64,000 nucleotides of DNA from Flaviramulus sp. Lineage in GTDB: Bacteria; Bacteroidota; Bacteroidia; Flavobacteriales; Flavobacteriaceae. Position 1 is the stretch's first letter, and every line of letters begins with the position of its first letter. Positions 37,879-47,500 of the stretch are shown piece after piece. Both the position numbers and the translations under genes were made by a program. The notes beneath the pieces are model-generated. The model worked only from the letters and a program-made list of their open reading frames with translations. It was not told the DNA's origin and searched no databases. The DNA is taken from NCBI GenBank assembly GCA_030731745.1, contig JANQTJ010000020.1:1-64000 (forward strand), read 5' to 3'.

Positions 37879-38934
37879 ATGAAAAAACGAATTTTAGTAG
37901 CGCCTTTAAATTGGGGTTTGGGACATGCTACAAGAAGCATACCTATTATAAACGCTTTAATTTACAATGATTTTGAACCCATTATAGCTAGTGATGGTGT
38001 TGCTTTAACGTTGTTAAGAAAAGAATTTCCTCACTTAGCCTATTTTGAGTTGCCTTCATACAATGTTACATACGCTAAAAAAGGTAGGTTCTTTAAATTA
38101 AAAATACTAAAAGATTCCCCTAAACTATTAAAAGCTATAAAAGCTGAGAAAAAAGCGATTGATAATTTTTTAGAAAAAAATTATGTTTGTGGAATTATTT
38201 CGGACAATAGATTGGGTGTAAGGAGTAAAAAAGTGCCTTCTGTTTTTATAACTCATCAGTTGAATGTTTTGAGTGGAAATACGACTTGGTTAAGTACAAA
38301 AATACATCAGAAAATTATTAAAAAATTTGATGTTTGTTGGGTACCAGATACTGATAGCGCAATTAACTTAAGTGGAAAACTTGGACATGTAAAATCTTTT
38401 GATATCCCTACCATATATATAGGTCCCTTGAGTAGATTAACAAAACATCATTGTGAGATTAAAAATGATATTTTAATATTAATTTCTGGACCTGAGCCAC
38501 AAAGAACACTTTTAGAAGAAAAACTATTATTTGAATTTAAGCGGTACAAAGGAAACATTGTTTTTGTAAAAGGTATTATGGAACAACAACAAACCATGAA
38601 AATAGTTGGAAATATGGTTATTTACAATTTTATGACTTCTGATTTACTTGAAAGAACTATTAATGAAAGTGCTTTAGTAATTTCCAGATCTGGTTATACT
38701 ACAGTTATGGATTTGGCTAAACTTAACAAAAAGGCTTTTTTTATACCTACTCCCGGACAATTTGAGCAAGAATATTTAGCAAAACGATTAACAGAAATAG
38801 GACTTGTAGCTAGTTGTAAACAAAATGATTTTAATTTGAATGAATTGAATAAAGTAGCTGTTTATTCTGGATTAAATACGATTAATTTTGAAGTAAATTA
38901 TAAAAATTTATTTAGCCTTTTCCAACGTAAATGA
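37879..38934 (+). CDS. MurG-like GT-B glycosyltransferase
   Basis: A 351-residue protein without signal peptide. LNWGLGHATRSIPIINAL near the start is the glycine-rich loop of UDP-glycosyltransferases of the MurG/GT28 type, and ALVISRSGYTTVMDLAKLNKKAFFIPTPGQFEQEYLA near residue 280 is the donor-binding segment (R-S-G-x-x-T ... P-x-P-G-Q-x-E-Q). Middle parts are poorly conserved, so the acceptor is unknown; a cell-envelope glycolipid is plausible. The last 27 bases overlap the end of the convergent phoR-like gene. A structured RNA element precedes it. Confidence 0.85.
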   Translation: MKKRILVAPLNWGLGHATRSIPIINALIYNDFEPIIASDGVALTLLRKEFPHLAYFELPSYNVTYAKKGRFFKLKILKDSPKLLKAIKAEKKAIDNFLEKNYVCGIISDNRLGVRSKKVPSVFITHQLNVLSGNTTWLSTKIHQKIIKKFDVCWVPDTDSAINLSGKLGHVKSFDIPTIYIGPLSRLTKHHCEIKNDILILISGPEPQRTLLEEKLLFEFKRYKGNIVFVKGIMEQQQTMKIVGNMVIYNFMTSDLLERTINESALVISRSGYTTVMDLAKLNKKAFFIPTPGQFEQEYLAKRLTEIGLVASCKQNDFNLNELNKVAVYSGLNTINFEVNYKNLFSLFQRK

Positions 38935-39951
38935 AAATTCACTACCAACATTAAATTCACTTTCTACATATATTTTTTCGTTATGTGCCTCTATTATATG
39001 TTTCACTATTGATAAGCCTAATCCAGAGCCTCCTTCTTTTCTAGACCCACTTTTATCTACTCTATAAAAACGCTCAAATAACCTTGGCAAGTGCATTTTT
39101 TCAATACCTTCACCATTATCAGTTACTCGAACTATTACTTTATTTTTGATAAGGTTTTCTATACTAACTTCTGTGGTCCCTTTCTCTCTTCCGTATTTAA
39201 CAGAATTAACAACCAAATTTGATAAAACTTGCTGAATACGCTCTTTATCTGCCTTTACCATTACTGGTTTTTCGTAATTCATATCAAATGTTAAAGTAAT
39301 ATTCTTTTTGGAAGCTTTCATTTCAAACATTTCAAAAACATTCTCGACTAATTCAACAATATTAAATTCTTCCAAATTGAGACTTAAATCTCCAACTTCT
39401 AATTTGGTTATCATATCTAAATCCATTATAATGTAACCCAACCTTTCTACACCTTTATTAGCTCTTTCTAAATATTTTTTTCTTAAAACTTTATCTTCCA
39501 TTGCTCCGTCTAACAAAGTTAAAATATATCCTTGTATTGTAAATAATGGCGTTTTAAGTTCATGAGATACATTACCTAAAAATTCTTTTCGGTATTCTTC
39601 TCTAACCTTAAGAGTTTCTATTTCTATTTTTTTATCTCTTGCAAATTTATCTATCTCTTGGGTAAGAGTTTGCATATCTGTAGTAATAGGACCTTTTGTT
39701 AAGCTTACTGATTCTAAAAGTGTTAGATCATCATAAATCTTTTTAACACGTTTATATATAAAACGCTCAACCCTGTACTGAATAATAAAAAAGGAAAACA
39801 CATATACACTAACAAATAATGCTATTATATGCCAAAACTTAAGTTCATATAAAAAGTATAAAAAAACACTCATTAAGAGTGTTATATACATTGTTATATA
39901 AAGTGAAGTTTTTATTGCAAAACGATATGATTTTTTAAATTTTGCTTGCAT
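38908..39951 (-). CDS. PhoR-like sensor histidine kinase
   Basis: A 347-residue membrane kinase. Two membrane helices lie at about residues 15-35 and 40-58 with almost no periplasmic loop, so it has no classical external sensor domain. A HAMP/linker region follows; the H-box FLGNVSHELKTPLF has His130, the N-box is LSNLVVNSVKYG, and G-boxes are VTDNGEGI and GGSGLGLSIVKHI. It overlaps its response regulator by one base (TAATG), which indicates a phosphorelay pair. The resemblance to PhoR, phosphate sensing, is by family only. Confidence 0.92.
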   Translation of the reverse strand: MQAKFKKSYRFAIKTSLYITMYITLLMSVFLYFLYELKFWHIIALFVSVYVFSFFIIQYRVERFIYKRVKKIYDDLTLLESVSLTKGPITTDMQTLTQEIDKFARDKKIEIETLKVREEYRKEFLGNVSHELKTPLFTIQGYILTLLDGAMEDKVLRKKYLERANKGVERLGYIIMDLDMITKLEVGDLSLNLEEFNIVELVENVFEMFEMKASKKNITLTFDMNYEKPVMVKADKERIQQVLSNLVVNSVKYGREKGTTEVSIENLIKNKVIVRVTDNGEGIEKMHLPRLFERFYRVDKSGSRKEGGSGLGLSIVKHIIEAHNEKIYVESEFNVGSEFSFTLEKAK

Positions 39952-40631
39952 TAATCAACAAACTTATAACCAACTCCTTTAATAGTTTTAAAACTTTTAT
40001 CACCCAATTTTTCACGCAGTTTTCGAATATGAACATCTATAGTTCTACCCCCTACAACAACTTCATTACCCCAAACTGTATCCAAAATTTCGTCTCTTTT
40101 GAAAACTTTACCTGGTTTTGAGGCTAGTAAAGATAATAATTCAAATTCTTTTCTAGGTAAAATAATTTCTTTCCCTTTTGAAGTAATTTTATATTCATCT
40201 CTATTGATAACTAGAGTGCCAATTTTTAAAGTATCTGAAACCTCTTCTTCCTTAAATCGCCTAAGTAAGGCCTTTACTTTACTTACTAAAACCTTAGGTT
40301 TTATTGGCTTTGTAATATAATCATCTGCACCTGCATCAAACCCTGCAACTTGAGAATAATCTTCACCTCTTGCTGTTAAAAAAGTGACAATAGTGTTTTT
40401 TAAATCTGGATTTTTTCTAATTAATTCACAAGCTTCAATACCATCCATTTCTGGCATCATAACATCTAAAATGATGAGGTGCGGAAGTTCATTTTTTGCT
40501 TTTTTAACACCTTCAATTCCGTTTTCAGCAGTTATAACCTGATAACCTTCACTTGATAAATTATAACCAACTATCTCTAGAATATCTGGCTCATCATCAA
40601 CTAATAATATTTTAATATCCTTTTTTTTCAT
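39951..40631 (-). CDS. PhoB-like response regulator (OmpR family)
   Basis: A 226-residue protein. The receiver has Asp12-Asp13, phospho-acceptor Asp56 (IILDVMMPEMDG), Thr in FLTARG and the Lys of YITKPIKP. The C-terminal winged helix has KEFELLSLLASKPGKVF and the recognition segment GGRTIDVHIRKLREKLG, followed by TIKGVGYKF. It acts as a DNA-binding transcription factor with the kinase encoded directly after it. No PhoB box can be assigned from the window. Confidence 0.95.
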   Translation of the reverse strand: MKKKDIKILLVDDEPDILEIVGYNLSSEGYQVITAENGIEGVKKAKNELPHLIILDVMMPEMDGIEACELIRKNPDLKNTIVTFLTARGEDYSQVAGFDAGADDYITKPIKPKVLVSKVKALLRRFKEEEVSDTLKIGTLVINRDEYKITSKGKEIILPRKEFELLSLLASKPGKVFKRDEILDTVWGNEVVVGGRTIDVHIRKLREKLGDKSFKTIKGVGYKFVD

Positions 40632-40827
40632 TATTTCGATTACCTAGTTTGTTTTAGTAAAGATAAAACTAATAACATAATTATGTTAAAGTTATAAAAT
40701 TAATAACATTAAGGTAACAAACAGTACACAAGAATTTAACGTTTCGATGTATCACTTAAATCTTTAACAATTTTTTGGCACCACTTTTGCGATAAATAGT
40801 TAAATTTATAACACCAAATCAAAGTTT

Positions 40828-41169
40828 ATGAAAAAATATTACTTTTTATTCTTTTTTATAATAATCGCATTTTTTACAACCCAAAATGGTGTTGCTCAAA
40901 ATAATGCAGATGCTAATTTAATCAATAAAAATATTGAAGGCTTATCTATTTATCCCAATCCAGTTAGTAGTGGTAAAACATTCATAAATATTAGCTCTAG
41001 ATTTAATTTAAATAAGAAAGTTGAATTTTATAATGTTTTAGGAAAACTCATTTTTTCGATAAACTTATCAGACAAAGAACTTAATATTTCAAATTTGAGT
41101 AAAGGAGTGTATATTTTAAAAATTACTGAAAATAATATAACCGAAACTAGAAAATTAGTAATTAAATAA
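40828..41169 (+). CDS. minimal T9SS protein: signal peptide plus type A sorting domain
   Basis: A 113-residue protein. Signal peptide: residues 1-24 (MKKYYFLFFFIIIAFFTTQNGVAQ). After a linker of about 18 residues, residues 40-113 are a type A C-terminal sorting domain: LSIYPNPVSSGKTFINIS, VEFYNVLGKLIFSINL and LSKGVYILKI, ending KLVIK. Since the sorting domain is normally cut off after secretion, almost nothing would remain as mature protein. It may be a degraded cargo gene or a small secreted peptide precursor. A strong terminator follows, so it is transcribed alone. Confidence 0.88.
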   Translation: MKKYYFLFFFIIIAFFTTQNGVAQNNADANLINKNIEGLSIYPNPVSSGKTFINISSRFNLNKKVEFYNVLGKLIFSINLSDKELNISNLSKGVYILKITENNITETRKLVIK

Positions 41170-41192
41170 TTTAAATTACAAATCATAAATTT

Positions 41193-41221
41193 AAAGCGTT
41201 ACATTTTGGTAACGCTTTTTT
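41193..41221 (+). terminator. intrinsic terminator of the small T9SS gene
   Basis: AAAGCGTTAC, loop ATTTTG, GTAACGCTTT followed by T residues: a 10-bp perfect stem, 23 bases after the stop codon. Confidence 0.85.
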
Positions 41222-41298
41222 ATTTTATCTACTTTTGTCTTTTGTTCTTGATTCATAAATTGTAAAACAATTTTAACTTCGGACTGACAAATCATTTA

Positions 41299-42279
41299 AT
41301 GATAGATATTACTTCCATTTTTAATATTAAAAACCAAACTGAATTTGAAAATTTAGCATTAAAAATTTTTAATTTTCAGTTTGAAAACAATCCTATTTAC
41401 AGATCTTTTTGTGATTTATTAAACAGGCATCCAAGTGATGTAAAATGCATTGAAAACATTCCTTTTTTACCTATACAATTTTTTAAAACTCACGAAGTTT
41501 TAAGTTCAAAAAAACCAATTATAACCACTTTTACAAGTTCAGGAACTTCAGGAATGTTAACCAGTAAGCATCATATTGTAGATTTAAATATTTATATAAA
41601 AAGTTTTACAAAAGGGTTTCAACAATTTTATGGTAATATTGAAGATTATGTAATTTTAGGTCTACTGCCATCTTATTTAGAACGAGAAGGTTCTTCTCTA
41701 ATTTATATGGTAAATTCAATGATTAAAACTACAAAACACTCTGAGAGCGGTTTTTATTTGGATAACATTCTAGAATTAAAAAACACATTAATTAAACTAG
41801 ATTCTGAAGGTAAAAAAATATTACTAATTGGGGTTTCATTTGCGCTGTTAGATTTAATTGAAACTCATCAATTCAACTTAAAAAATACAATCGTTATGGA
41901 AACTGGTGGTATGAAAGGAAGAAGAAAAGAATTGATTAGAAAAGAATTGCATGAAAAACTAAAAAGCGGCTTTGGAATTGACACTATACACAGCGAATAT
42001 GGTATGACCGAACTTTTAAGTCAGGCATATTCTAAAGGAAATGGCATTTATAAAACGCCCAACTGGATGCGTGCTTTAACTCGTGATACTGAGGATGCTT
42101 TAACTTTAAACTCCCCTGAGAAAGCTGGAGGTATTAATATTATAGATTTAGCAAACATTAATTCCTGCTCTTTTATTGCGACACAAGATTTAGGCAGAGT
42201 ATATAAAAACGCCTCTTTTGAAATAATTGGGCGTTTTGATAATTCGGATATCCGTGGATGTAATTTGATGGTACTATAA
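41299..42279 (+). CDS. LuxE-like acyl-protein synthetase / adenylating enzyme
   Basis: A 326-residue protein of the LuxE/adenylate-forming superfamily. The N-terminal IPFLPIQFFKTHEVLSS and the nucleotide-binding TFTSSGTSGMLTSKHH (Ser/Thr/Gly-rich P-loop) are characteristic. Later LLIGVSFALLDLIE, METGGMKGRRKELIRKELH and the SEYGMTELLSQAYS motif (Y-G-M-T-E) complete the adenylation core. No luxCD or luciferase genes are present, so light production is not implied. LuxE-like enzymes activate fatty acids and transfer them to a cysteine; here the partner is unknown, perhaps in a lipid or polysaccharide pathway. Confidence 0.85.
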   Translation: MIDITSIFNIKNQTEFENLALKIFNFQFENNPIYRSFCDLLNRHPSDVKCIENIPFLPIQFFKTHEVLSSKKPIITTFTSSGTSGMLTSKHHIVDLNIYIKSFTKGFQQFYGNIEDYVILGLLPSYLEREGSSLIYMVNSMIKTTKHSESGFYLDNILELKNTLIKLDSEGKKILLIGVSFALLDLIETHQFNLKNTIVMETGGMKGRRKELIRKELHEKLKSGFGIDTIHSEYGMTELLSQAYSKGNGIYKTPNWMRALTRDTEDALTLNSPEKAGGINIIDLANINSCSFIATQDLGRVYKNASFEIIGRFDNSDIRGCNLMVL

Positions 42280-42376
42280 AAAAAATGAATTTTTTGTAAG
42301 ACTTTGAAAGTCTTATCGACTTAAACCAAAACTAAGAAATAGAAAGGTTAATTTTAGTAGGTTAGTTAGTTATTTT

Positions 42377-42409
42377 ATAAAGCCTGAACTCTCACTCAGG
42401 CTTTATTTT
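42377..42409 (+). terminator. intrinsic terminator downstream of the LuxE-like gene
   Basis: ATAAAGCCTGA, loop ACTCTCAC, TCAGGCTTTAT, then T residues. The T run lies on the plus strand, so it mainly serves the plus-strand gene, but the hairpin also sits directly after the tyrS stop and may work in both directions. Confidence 0.75.
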
Positions 42410-43714
42410 TTATACAATTTGCAAAACGAAATAATTCTTTTTACCTCTTTGAAGTAAAACAAACTTATTGTTTATTAAATCTTTTGAAGTAATTTTATAA
42501 TCCTCGTTTACTTTTTCTTTATTTACAGAAATTGAATTTTCTTTTAGTGCCCTACGTGCTTCTCCGTTGGATTTTAAAAATCCACCTTTTTCTGCCAAAG
42601 CAGCAATAATATCTATTCCATTATTAATTTCAGATTGCGATAATTGGGTTTGTGGCACACCATCAAAAACATCTAAAAAAGTTTGTTCATTTAGTTTTCT
42701 TAAGTCTTCACTTGTAGAATTACCAAAAAGAATTTCACTTGCTTTTATGGCATTATCTAAATCTTCTTTAGAATGAACCATAGTTGTAATTTCTTCTGCT
42801 AAACGTTTTTGTAAAACTCTAAAATGTGGCGCTTCGTTATGTTCTTTAATTAATGCATTTATATCTTCTTCACTCAAAAAGGTAAAGATTTTAATATATT
42901 TCTCTGCATCTTCATCACTTGAATTTAACCAATATTGATAAAATTTATAAGGAGAGGTTCTGTTAGCATCTAACCAAACATTTCCGCCTTCAGATTTTCC
43001 AAATTTAGAACCATCAGATTTTGTAATTAATGGACACGTAATTGCAAACCCTTTTCCACTATCTATTCTTCTAATTAATTCAGTTCCTGTAGTGATATTT
43101 CCCCATTGGTCACTTCCTCCCATTTGGATACTACAATTTTTTTCTTTGTATAAATGAAGAAAATCATACCCTTGAACTAATTGATAGGTAAATTCTGTAA
43201 AGCTCATTCCTTCGGACGAATCAGAAGAAATTCTATTTTTAACAGAATCTTTAGCCATCATATAATTTACAGTGATGTGTTTACCAACATCGCGTATAAA
43301 TTCAAGGAATGAAAAATCTTTCATCCAATCGTAATTATTAACTAAAATAGCTGCATTTTTTGCATCACTTTCAAAATCCAAAAAATGTTCTAATTGATTT
43401 TTTATAGCATCTTGATTGTGACGAAGCGTTTTTTCGTCTAATAAGTTACGCTCACTCGATTTTCCAGATGGATCGCCTATCATTCCAGTAGCTCCACCAA
43501 TTAACGCAACTGGTCTGTGCCCACAACGTTGGTAATGAGCTAGTAACATAATAGGTACCAAGTTTCCAATGTGCAAAGAATCTGCCGTTGGATCAAAACC
43601 TACATAAGCACTGCGCATGCTTTTCATTAGGTGTTCTTCTGCTCCTGGCATAACGGTATGTATCATACCTCTCCAAGTTAATTCTTCAACAAAATTCTTT
43701 ATCATTTTCTTCAT
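42410..43714 (-). CDS. tyrS: tyrosyl-tRNA synthetase
   Basis: A 434-residue class I synthetase of usual length. HIGH-type motif [11 protein letters not shown] (residues 42-52), tyrosine and ATP-binding [13 protein letters not shown] and [18 protein letters not shown], and the KMSKS-type loop SKFGKSEGG. The C-terminal S4 RNA-binding domain begins near residue 370 ([19 protein letters not shown]). Two in-frame ATG codons (43714 and 43705) are possible; I kept the first. It attaches tyrosine to tRNA-Tyr. Confidence 0.97.
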   Translation of the reverse strand: MKKMIKNFVEELTWRGMIHTVMPGAEEHLMKSMRSAYVGFDPTADSLHIGNLVPIMLLAHYQRCGHRPVALIGGATGMIGDPSGKSSERNLLDEKTLRHNQDAIKNQLEHFLDFESDAKNAAILVNNYDWMKDFSFLEFIRDVGKHITVNYMMAKDSVKNRISSDSSEGMSFTEFTYQLVQGYDFLHLYKEKNCSIQMGGSDQWGNITTGTELIRRIDSGKGFAITCPLITKSDGSKFGKSEGGNVWLDANRTSPYKFYQYWLNSSDEDAEKYIKIFTFLSEEDINALIKEHNEAPHFRVLQKRLAEEITTMVHSKEDLDNAIKASEILFGNSTSEDLRKLNEQTFLDVFDGVPQTQLSQSEINNGIDIIAALAEKGGFLKSNGEARRALKENSISVNKEKVNEDYKITSKDLINNKFVLLQRGKKNYFVLQIV

Positions 43715-43729
43715 TTTTAAAAACTATGG

Positions 43730-43737
43730 CAAATATA
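43730..43737 (-). promoter_or_regulatory. probable -7 promoter element of tyrS
   Basis: TATATTTG on the minus strand, 15 bases before the tyrS start codon, is an exact TAnnTTTG match and predicts a very short leader. Confidence 0.5.
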
Positions 43738-43790
43738 AAAATACACTTATAATTACTCATGTATTCTGAATAATTCTTTACATTAGTTGC

Positions 43791-44789
43791 ATGATTTTAG
43801 TTACAGGAGGAACCGGTTTAGTTGGCGCTCATTTACTTTATGCGCTAGCTAGTAGTAGCGGAAAAAAAGTAAGAGCTATTTTTAGAAATGAGCAAAAACT
43901 TAAGAATGTAAAAATTGTATTTTCTTATTATACTGAAAATTATGATGACATTTATAACTTAATTGACTGGTTTGAAGCTGATATTACAGATATTCCTTCT
44001 TTATTAGAAGCCTTTAAAGGCGTTACACATGTTTATCATTGTGCTGCTTTTGTTTCTTTTGAGCCAGATAAGTATCAACTTTTGAGAAAAACAAATATTG
44101 AAGGCACTTCCAATATTGTAAATATTTCTATTTCGAATCATATTGAAAAGCTTTGTTATGTTAGTTCAATTGCAACGTTGGGACATGACAATAAAATTAT
44201 TACTGAAGATACCAATTGGAACCCTGAAGCAGATAACAGTGTTTATGCTATTACTAAATATGGTGCAGAAATGGAAGTTTGGCGAGGTTCTCAAGAAGGC
44301 TTAAATGCTGTAATTGTTAATCCTGGAGTTATTTTAGGAGCAGGTATTTGGCGTTACGGAACAGGTGTTTTATTTAAAAAAGCTCATAAAGGTTTTAAAT
44401 ATTTTACCTCTGGAACAGTAGGTTTGGTTGCTGTTGAAGATGTTACCAATTTAATGATAAAACTTATGGAAAGTAATGTTATTAATGAGCGTTTTATTAT
44501 TGTTTCTGAAAACTGGAGTTATAAAAAATTTTTGAAAGCGTTATCTAAAGCTGTGAATTCTAAACCTCCTCAAAAAATGGCTAGTAGTTTTATATTAAAT
44601 TTAGGCTGGAAACTTGATTGGCTAATCCATAAATTAACTGGTAAAAGAAGGCAATTAACTAAACAGATTGTTCACTCGCTTTCATCTGAAACTTTTTATA
44701 GTAGTGAAAAAATCAAACAAACTTTAAACTACAATTTCAAATCTGTACAAGAAAGCATTACTTCTATTGGGATTCATTATCAGAAATAG
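43791..44789 (+). CDS. NAD(P)-dependent epimerase/dehydratase (extended SDR)
   Basis: A 332-residue extended short-chain dehydrogenase. The nucleotide-binding loop is VTGGTGLVGAHL (T-G-G-T-G-L-V-G, residues 4-11 region), CAAFVSF and YVSSIATLG follow, and the catalytic Tyr and Lys are in NSVYAITKYGAEMEVWR. The C-terminal part is divergent, so the substrate, a nucleotide sugar, steroid-like or flavonoid-like compound, cannot be assigned. Its last 26 bases overlap the end of the convergent DUF4296 gene. Confidence 0.88.
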   Translation: MILVTGGTGLVGAHLLYALASSSGKKVRAIFRNEQKLKNVKIVFSYYTENYDDIYNLIDWFEADITDIPSLLEAFKGVTHVYHCAAFVSFEPDKYQLLRKTNIEGTSNIVNISISNHIEKLCYVSSIATLGHDNKIITEDTNWNPEADNSVYAITKYGAEMEVWRGSQEGLNAVIVNPGVILGAGIWRYGTGVLFKKAHKGFKYFTSGTVGLVAVEDVTNLMIKLMESNVINERFIIVSENWSYKKFLKALSKAVNSKPPQKMASSFILNLGWKLDWLIHKLTGKRRQLTKQIVHSLSSETFYSSEKIKQTLNYNFKSVQESITSIGIHYQK

Positions 44790-45312
44790 GTTCCACTAAA
44801 AACCCTTTTTGTAGTTTACTTTTTTCTGAGTTTTTTAACAAAGAATCCTTATTAAAAACGGCCCTTATATTTATTTTATTTTTTAATAAAGTAGAATCAT
44901 TATTAGCGAATACAGCTTTAAGTGAATCTTCTTCTCTTTTAGTTTTTTCTTTCCACTCTTCAGCTTCTAAATCTTTGTATTTAGTTTGAAGAAGTTCTAA
45001 ACTATCCGTTACTTGATTATAAATCTCTTCATAATCTTTTACATAATATGCATAATATTCATTACTTAAAGCAAATTGTAAACTATCAATTTGATGTTTA
45101 TTGTAAACGTAATTTTCAATATCTACACCACTATCTACCATCAACTTTTTATTTATAGAACTTGCTGAAGAAATAAGTTTTGCATCAATTATAATATTAA
45201 CCATTTGTTCCTTAGAAATTAAATTCTTTGGTTTTTTTGGTCCATTAAATTTATTACAAGCTATGAAAGCTAATAGAGGTATTAAATATGTTATAAATCT
45301 TTTAAAAATCAT
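44764..45312 (-). CDS. DUF4296 lipoprotein
   Basis: A 182-residue lipoprotein (MIFKRFITYLIPLLAFIAC with the lipid-bearing Cys). The domain around residues 30-110 (LISKEQMVNIIIDAKLISSAS ... DSLQFALSNEYYAYYVKDYEEIYNQV) fits DUF4296, a Bacteroidota-specific family of unknown function. The tail is highly charged and helical. Its start overlaps the pyrC stop by 4 bases, so it is translationally coupled to dihydroorotase. Confidence 0.88.
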   Translation of the reverse strand: MIFKRFITYLIPLLAFIACNKFNGPKKPKNLISKEQMVNIIIDAKLISSASSINKKLMVDSGVDIENYVYNKHQIDSLQFALSNEYYAYYVKDYEEIYNQVTDSLELLQTKYKDLEAEEWKEKTKREEDSLKAVFANNDSTLLKNKINIRAVFNKDSLLKNSEKSKLQKGFLVEPISDNESQ

Positions 45313-46655
45313 CTATTAAAAGTTAATCGTTTAGCTGATTTTACATTATTAAACTTGGCATTTTGATACACTAAATTACCATTTAAAAATGTATGCGTAA
45401 TTCTAGATTTAAAAGTTGTTCCTTCAAATGGCGACCATCCGCATTTGTATAAAATATTATCTTTATTAACCGTCCATGGGTTATTTAAATCCACTAAAAC
45501 TAAATCGGCGAAATATCCTTCTTTAATGTAGCCTCTTTTTTCTATTTGAAATAAAATCGCAGGATTGTGACACATTTTTTCAACAATCTTCTCTATAGAT
45601 ATTATACCTTTATGATACATTTCTAACATTGCTGGTAAAGCGTGTTGAACCAATGGTCCACCTGATGGTGCACTAGTATAAACGTTATTCTTTTCGTCAA
45701 TAGTATGTGGTGCATGGTCTGTAGCTATAACATCAATTCTATCATCCAATAAAGCTTCCCATAATTGAAGCCTATCGCTTTCTGTTTTTACAGCAGGATT
45801 CCATTTAATGAGCGATCCCTTTTTATCATAATCTTTATCATTAAACCACAAATGATGAATACAAACTTCTGATGTGATTTTCTTATCCTTTAAAGGAATT
45901 TTGTTAGTAAATAAATCTGTTTCTTTACCTGTTGATAGATGAAATACGTGTAAACGTGCGCCTGTTTTTTTAGCCAATTCAATAGCTTTTGATGACGATA
46001 AATAACAAGCCTCCTCACTTCTTATGATTGGATGATATTTCATTGGAATATCATCTCCAAACTTATCTATATATTCTTTTAAATTACTTTTTATGGTAGT
46101 TTCATCTTCACAATGCACAGAAATAACCATATTGGTACTTGCAAATATTTTTTCTAATATTTTTGGATTATCAACCAACATATCTCCAGTAGATGAGCCT
46201 AAAAATATTTTTAACCCTGCAACAGTTTTAGTATCAACTTTTAAAATTTCATCCAAATTATCGTTAGTTCCACCAAACATAAATGAGTAGTTAGCATAAG
46301 ATGATTTTGCAGCAATTTCAAATTTTTCTTCTAACTTCTTAACTGTTGTGGTTTGAGGATTGGTATTTGGCATTTCGATAAAACTAGTAATACCTCCCGC
46401 TATAGCTGCTTTACTTTCGGTTTCAATATTTGCTTTATGAGTTAATCCTGGCTCTCTAAAATGCACTTGATCATCAATAACTCCTGGTATGATATATTTT
46501 CCTTCAGCATCAACAACTATTACATCTGATGATTTTGCGCTGATAGAATCACTAATCTGCCTTATAAATTCTCCTTCAATTAAAATATCACCACTAAAAA
46601 TAGCCCCCTCGTTTACTATTTTAGCATTCTTTATAAGTATTGTTTTTAATTTCAT
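45309..46655 (-). CDS. pyrC: dihydroorotase
   Basis: A 448-residue amidohydrolase. The metal site is DDQVHFREPGLTHKANIETE (H-x-H/F-R-E-P-G), further ligands are in SVHCEDE, RLHVFHLST and the TDHAPH motif, and SGGPLVQHALPAMLE is near residue 340. The length and the DHAPH motif fit the class I (PyrC/DHOase) group, and the enzyme closes N-carbamoyl-aspartate to dihydroorotate in pyrimidine synthesis. Allantoinase is the nearest alternative. It begins 5 bases after the GT2 gene stop and overlaps DUF4296 by 4 bases. Confidence 0.9.
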   Translation of the reverse strand: MKLKTILIKNAKIVNEGAIFSGDILIEGEFIRQISDSISAKSSDVIVVDAEGKYIIPGVIDDQVHFREPGLTHKANIETESKAAIAGGITSFIEMPNTNPQTTTVKKLEEKFEIAAKSSYANYSFMFGGTNDNLDEILKVDTKTVAGLKIFLGSSTGDMLVDNPKILEKIFASTNMVISVHCEDETTIKSNLKEYIDKFGDDIPMKYHPIIRSEEACYLSSSKAIELAKKTGARLHVFHLSTGKETDLFTNKIPLKDKKITSEVCIHHLWFNDKDYDKKGSLIKWNPAVKTESDRLQLWEALLDDRIDVIATDHAPHTIDEKNNVYTSAPSGGPLVQHALPAMLEMYHKGIISIEKIVEKMCHNPAILFQIEKRGYIKEGYFADLVLVDLNNPWTVNKDNILYKCGWSPFEGTTFKSRITHTFLNGNLVYQNAKFNNVKSAKRLTFNR

Positions 46656-46660
46656 TTTTT

Positions 46661-47383
46661 CTATTTTTTTAATAGACTTTTTAATTTCATTGAAATAACT
46701 CCAAAAATAGCCTCGGATATTATACCTGAGCTTAATTTAGATTCACCAAATATTCTGTCAGTAAAAATAACTGGCACTTCAACTATATTAAATTTCTTTA
46801 AATAGGTTTTAAATTTCATTTCTATTTGGAAAGCATAACCAATAAATTTAATCTTATTTAAATCTATAGTCTCCAACACTACTCTTTTGTAACACACAAA
46901 ACCTGCTGTAGTATCATGAACTTTCATGCCAGTGATTAAACGAACATATTTTGAAGCTAGATAAGACATAAGTACTCTGCTCATTGGCCAATTAACTACG
47001 TTTACACCTGTTATATATCTTGAACCTATAGCTAAATCAGCACCATCTGTATGACAAGCATTATAAAGTTTTATAATGTCTGTTGGATTATGAGAAAAAT
47101 CAGCATCCATTTCAAAGAGATATTTATATGGCCTTTCCAAACACCACTTAAATCCATGAATGTAAGCAGTTCCTAAACCAGATTTTTCTTTCCTAATTTC
47201 TAAAAATAACCTTTTTGTGAATTTCTTTTGAAGCTCTTTAACCTTTAATGCTGTTAAATCTGGCGAATTATCATCAACAATGAGTATGTGAATATCATCT
47301 GATTGAGAAAATACAGCCATAATAATAGCCTCTATATTATCTATTTCATTGTATGTTGGAATAATTACAACAGTCCCTATCAT
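46661..47383 (-). CDS. polyprenol-phosphate mannosyltransferase-like GT2 enzyme
   Basis: A 240-residue single-domain GT2 enzyme similar to DPM1. Motifs: VVIIPTYNEIDNIEAII, the DDNSPD nucleotide-sugar segment, the metal-binding EMDADFSHNPTD (D-x-D) and YAFQIEMKFK. There is no C-terminal membrane domain, as in the DPM1 type. Product likely mannosyl- or glucosyl-phosphopolyprenol used for envelope glycosylation. It is first in a run with pyrC and the DUF4296 gene. Confidence 0.9.
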   Translation of the reverse strand: MIGTVVIIPTYNEIDNIEAIIMAVFSQSDDIHILIVDDNSPDLTALKVKELQKKFTKRLFLEIRKEKSGLGTAYIHGFKWCLERPYKYLFEMDADFSHNPTDIIKLYNACHTDGADLAIGSRYITGVNVVNWPMSRVLMSYLASKYVRLITGMKVHDTTAGFVCYKRVVLETIDLNKIKFIGYAFQIEMKFKTYLKKFNIVEVPVIFTDRIFGESKLSSGIISEAIFGVISMKLKSLLKK

Positions 47384-47500
47384 TATACTTTATTTTGAAA
47401 CCAAAATTAGTTTTGCAAATGTACATTAATAACCTTTTATTTTTTTTAAATATTCTTCAATAATAAGCCTCGTTTTAAAAAATTATAATAATTTTATGGT

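Noticed and set aside
41299-42279. Bioluminescence operon
   Set aside because: Only a LuxE-like gene is present; luciferase and reductase subunits are missing, and LuxE relatives are widespread without light production.
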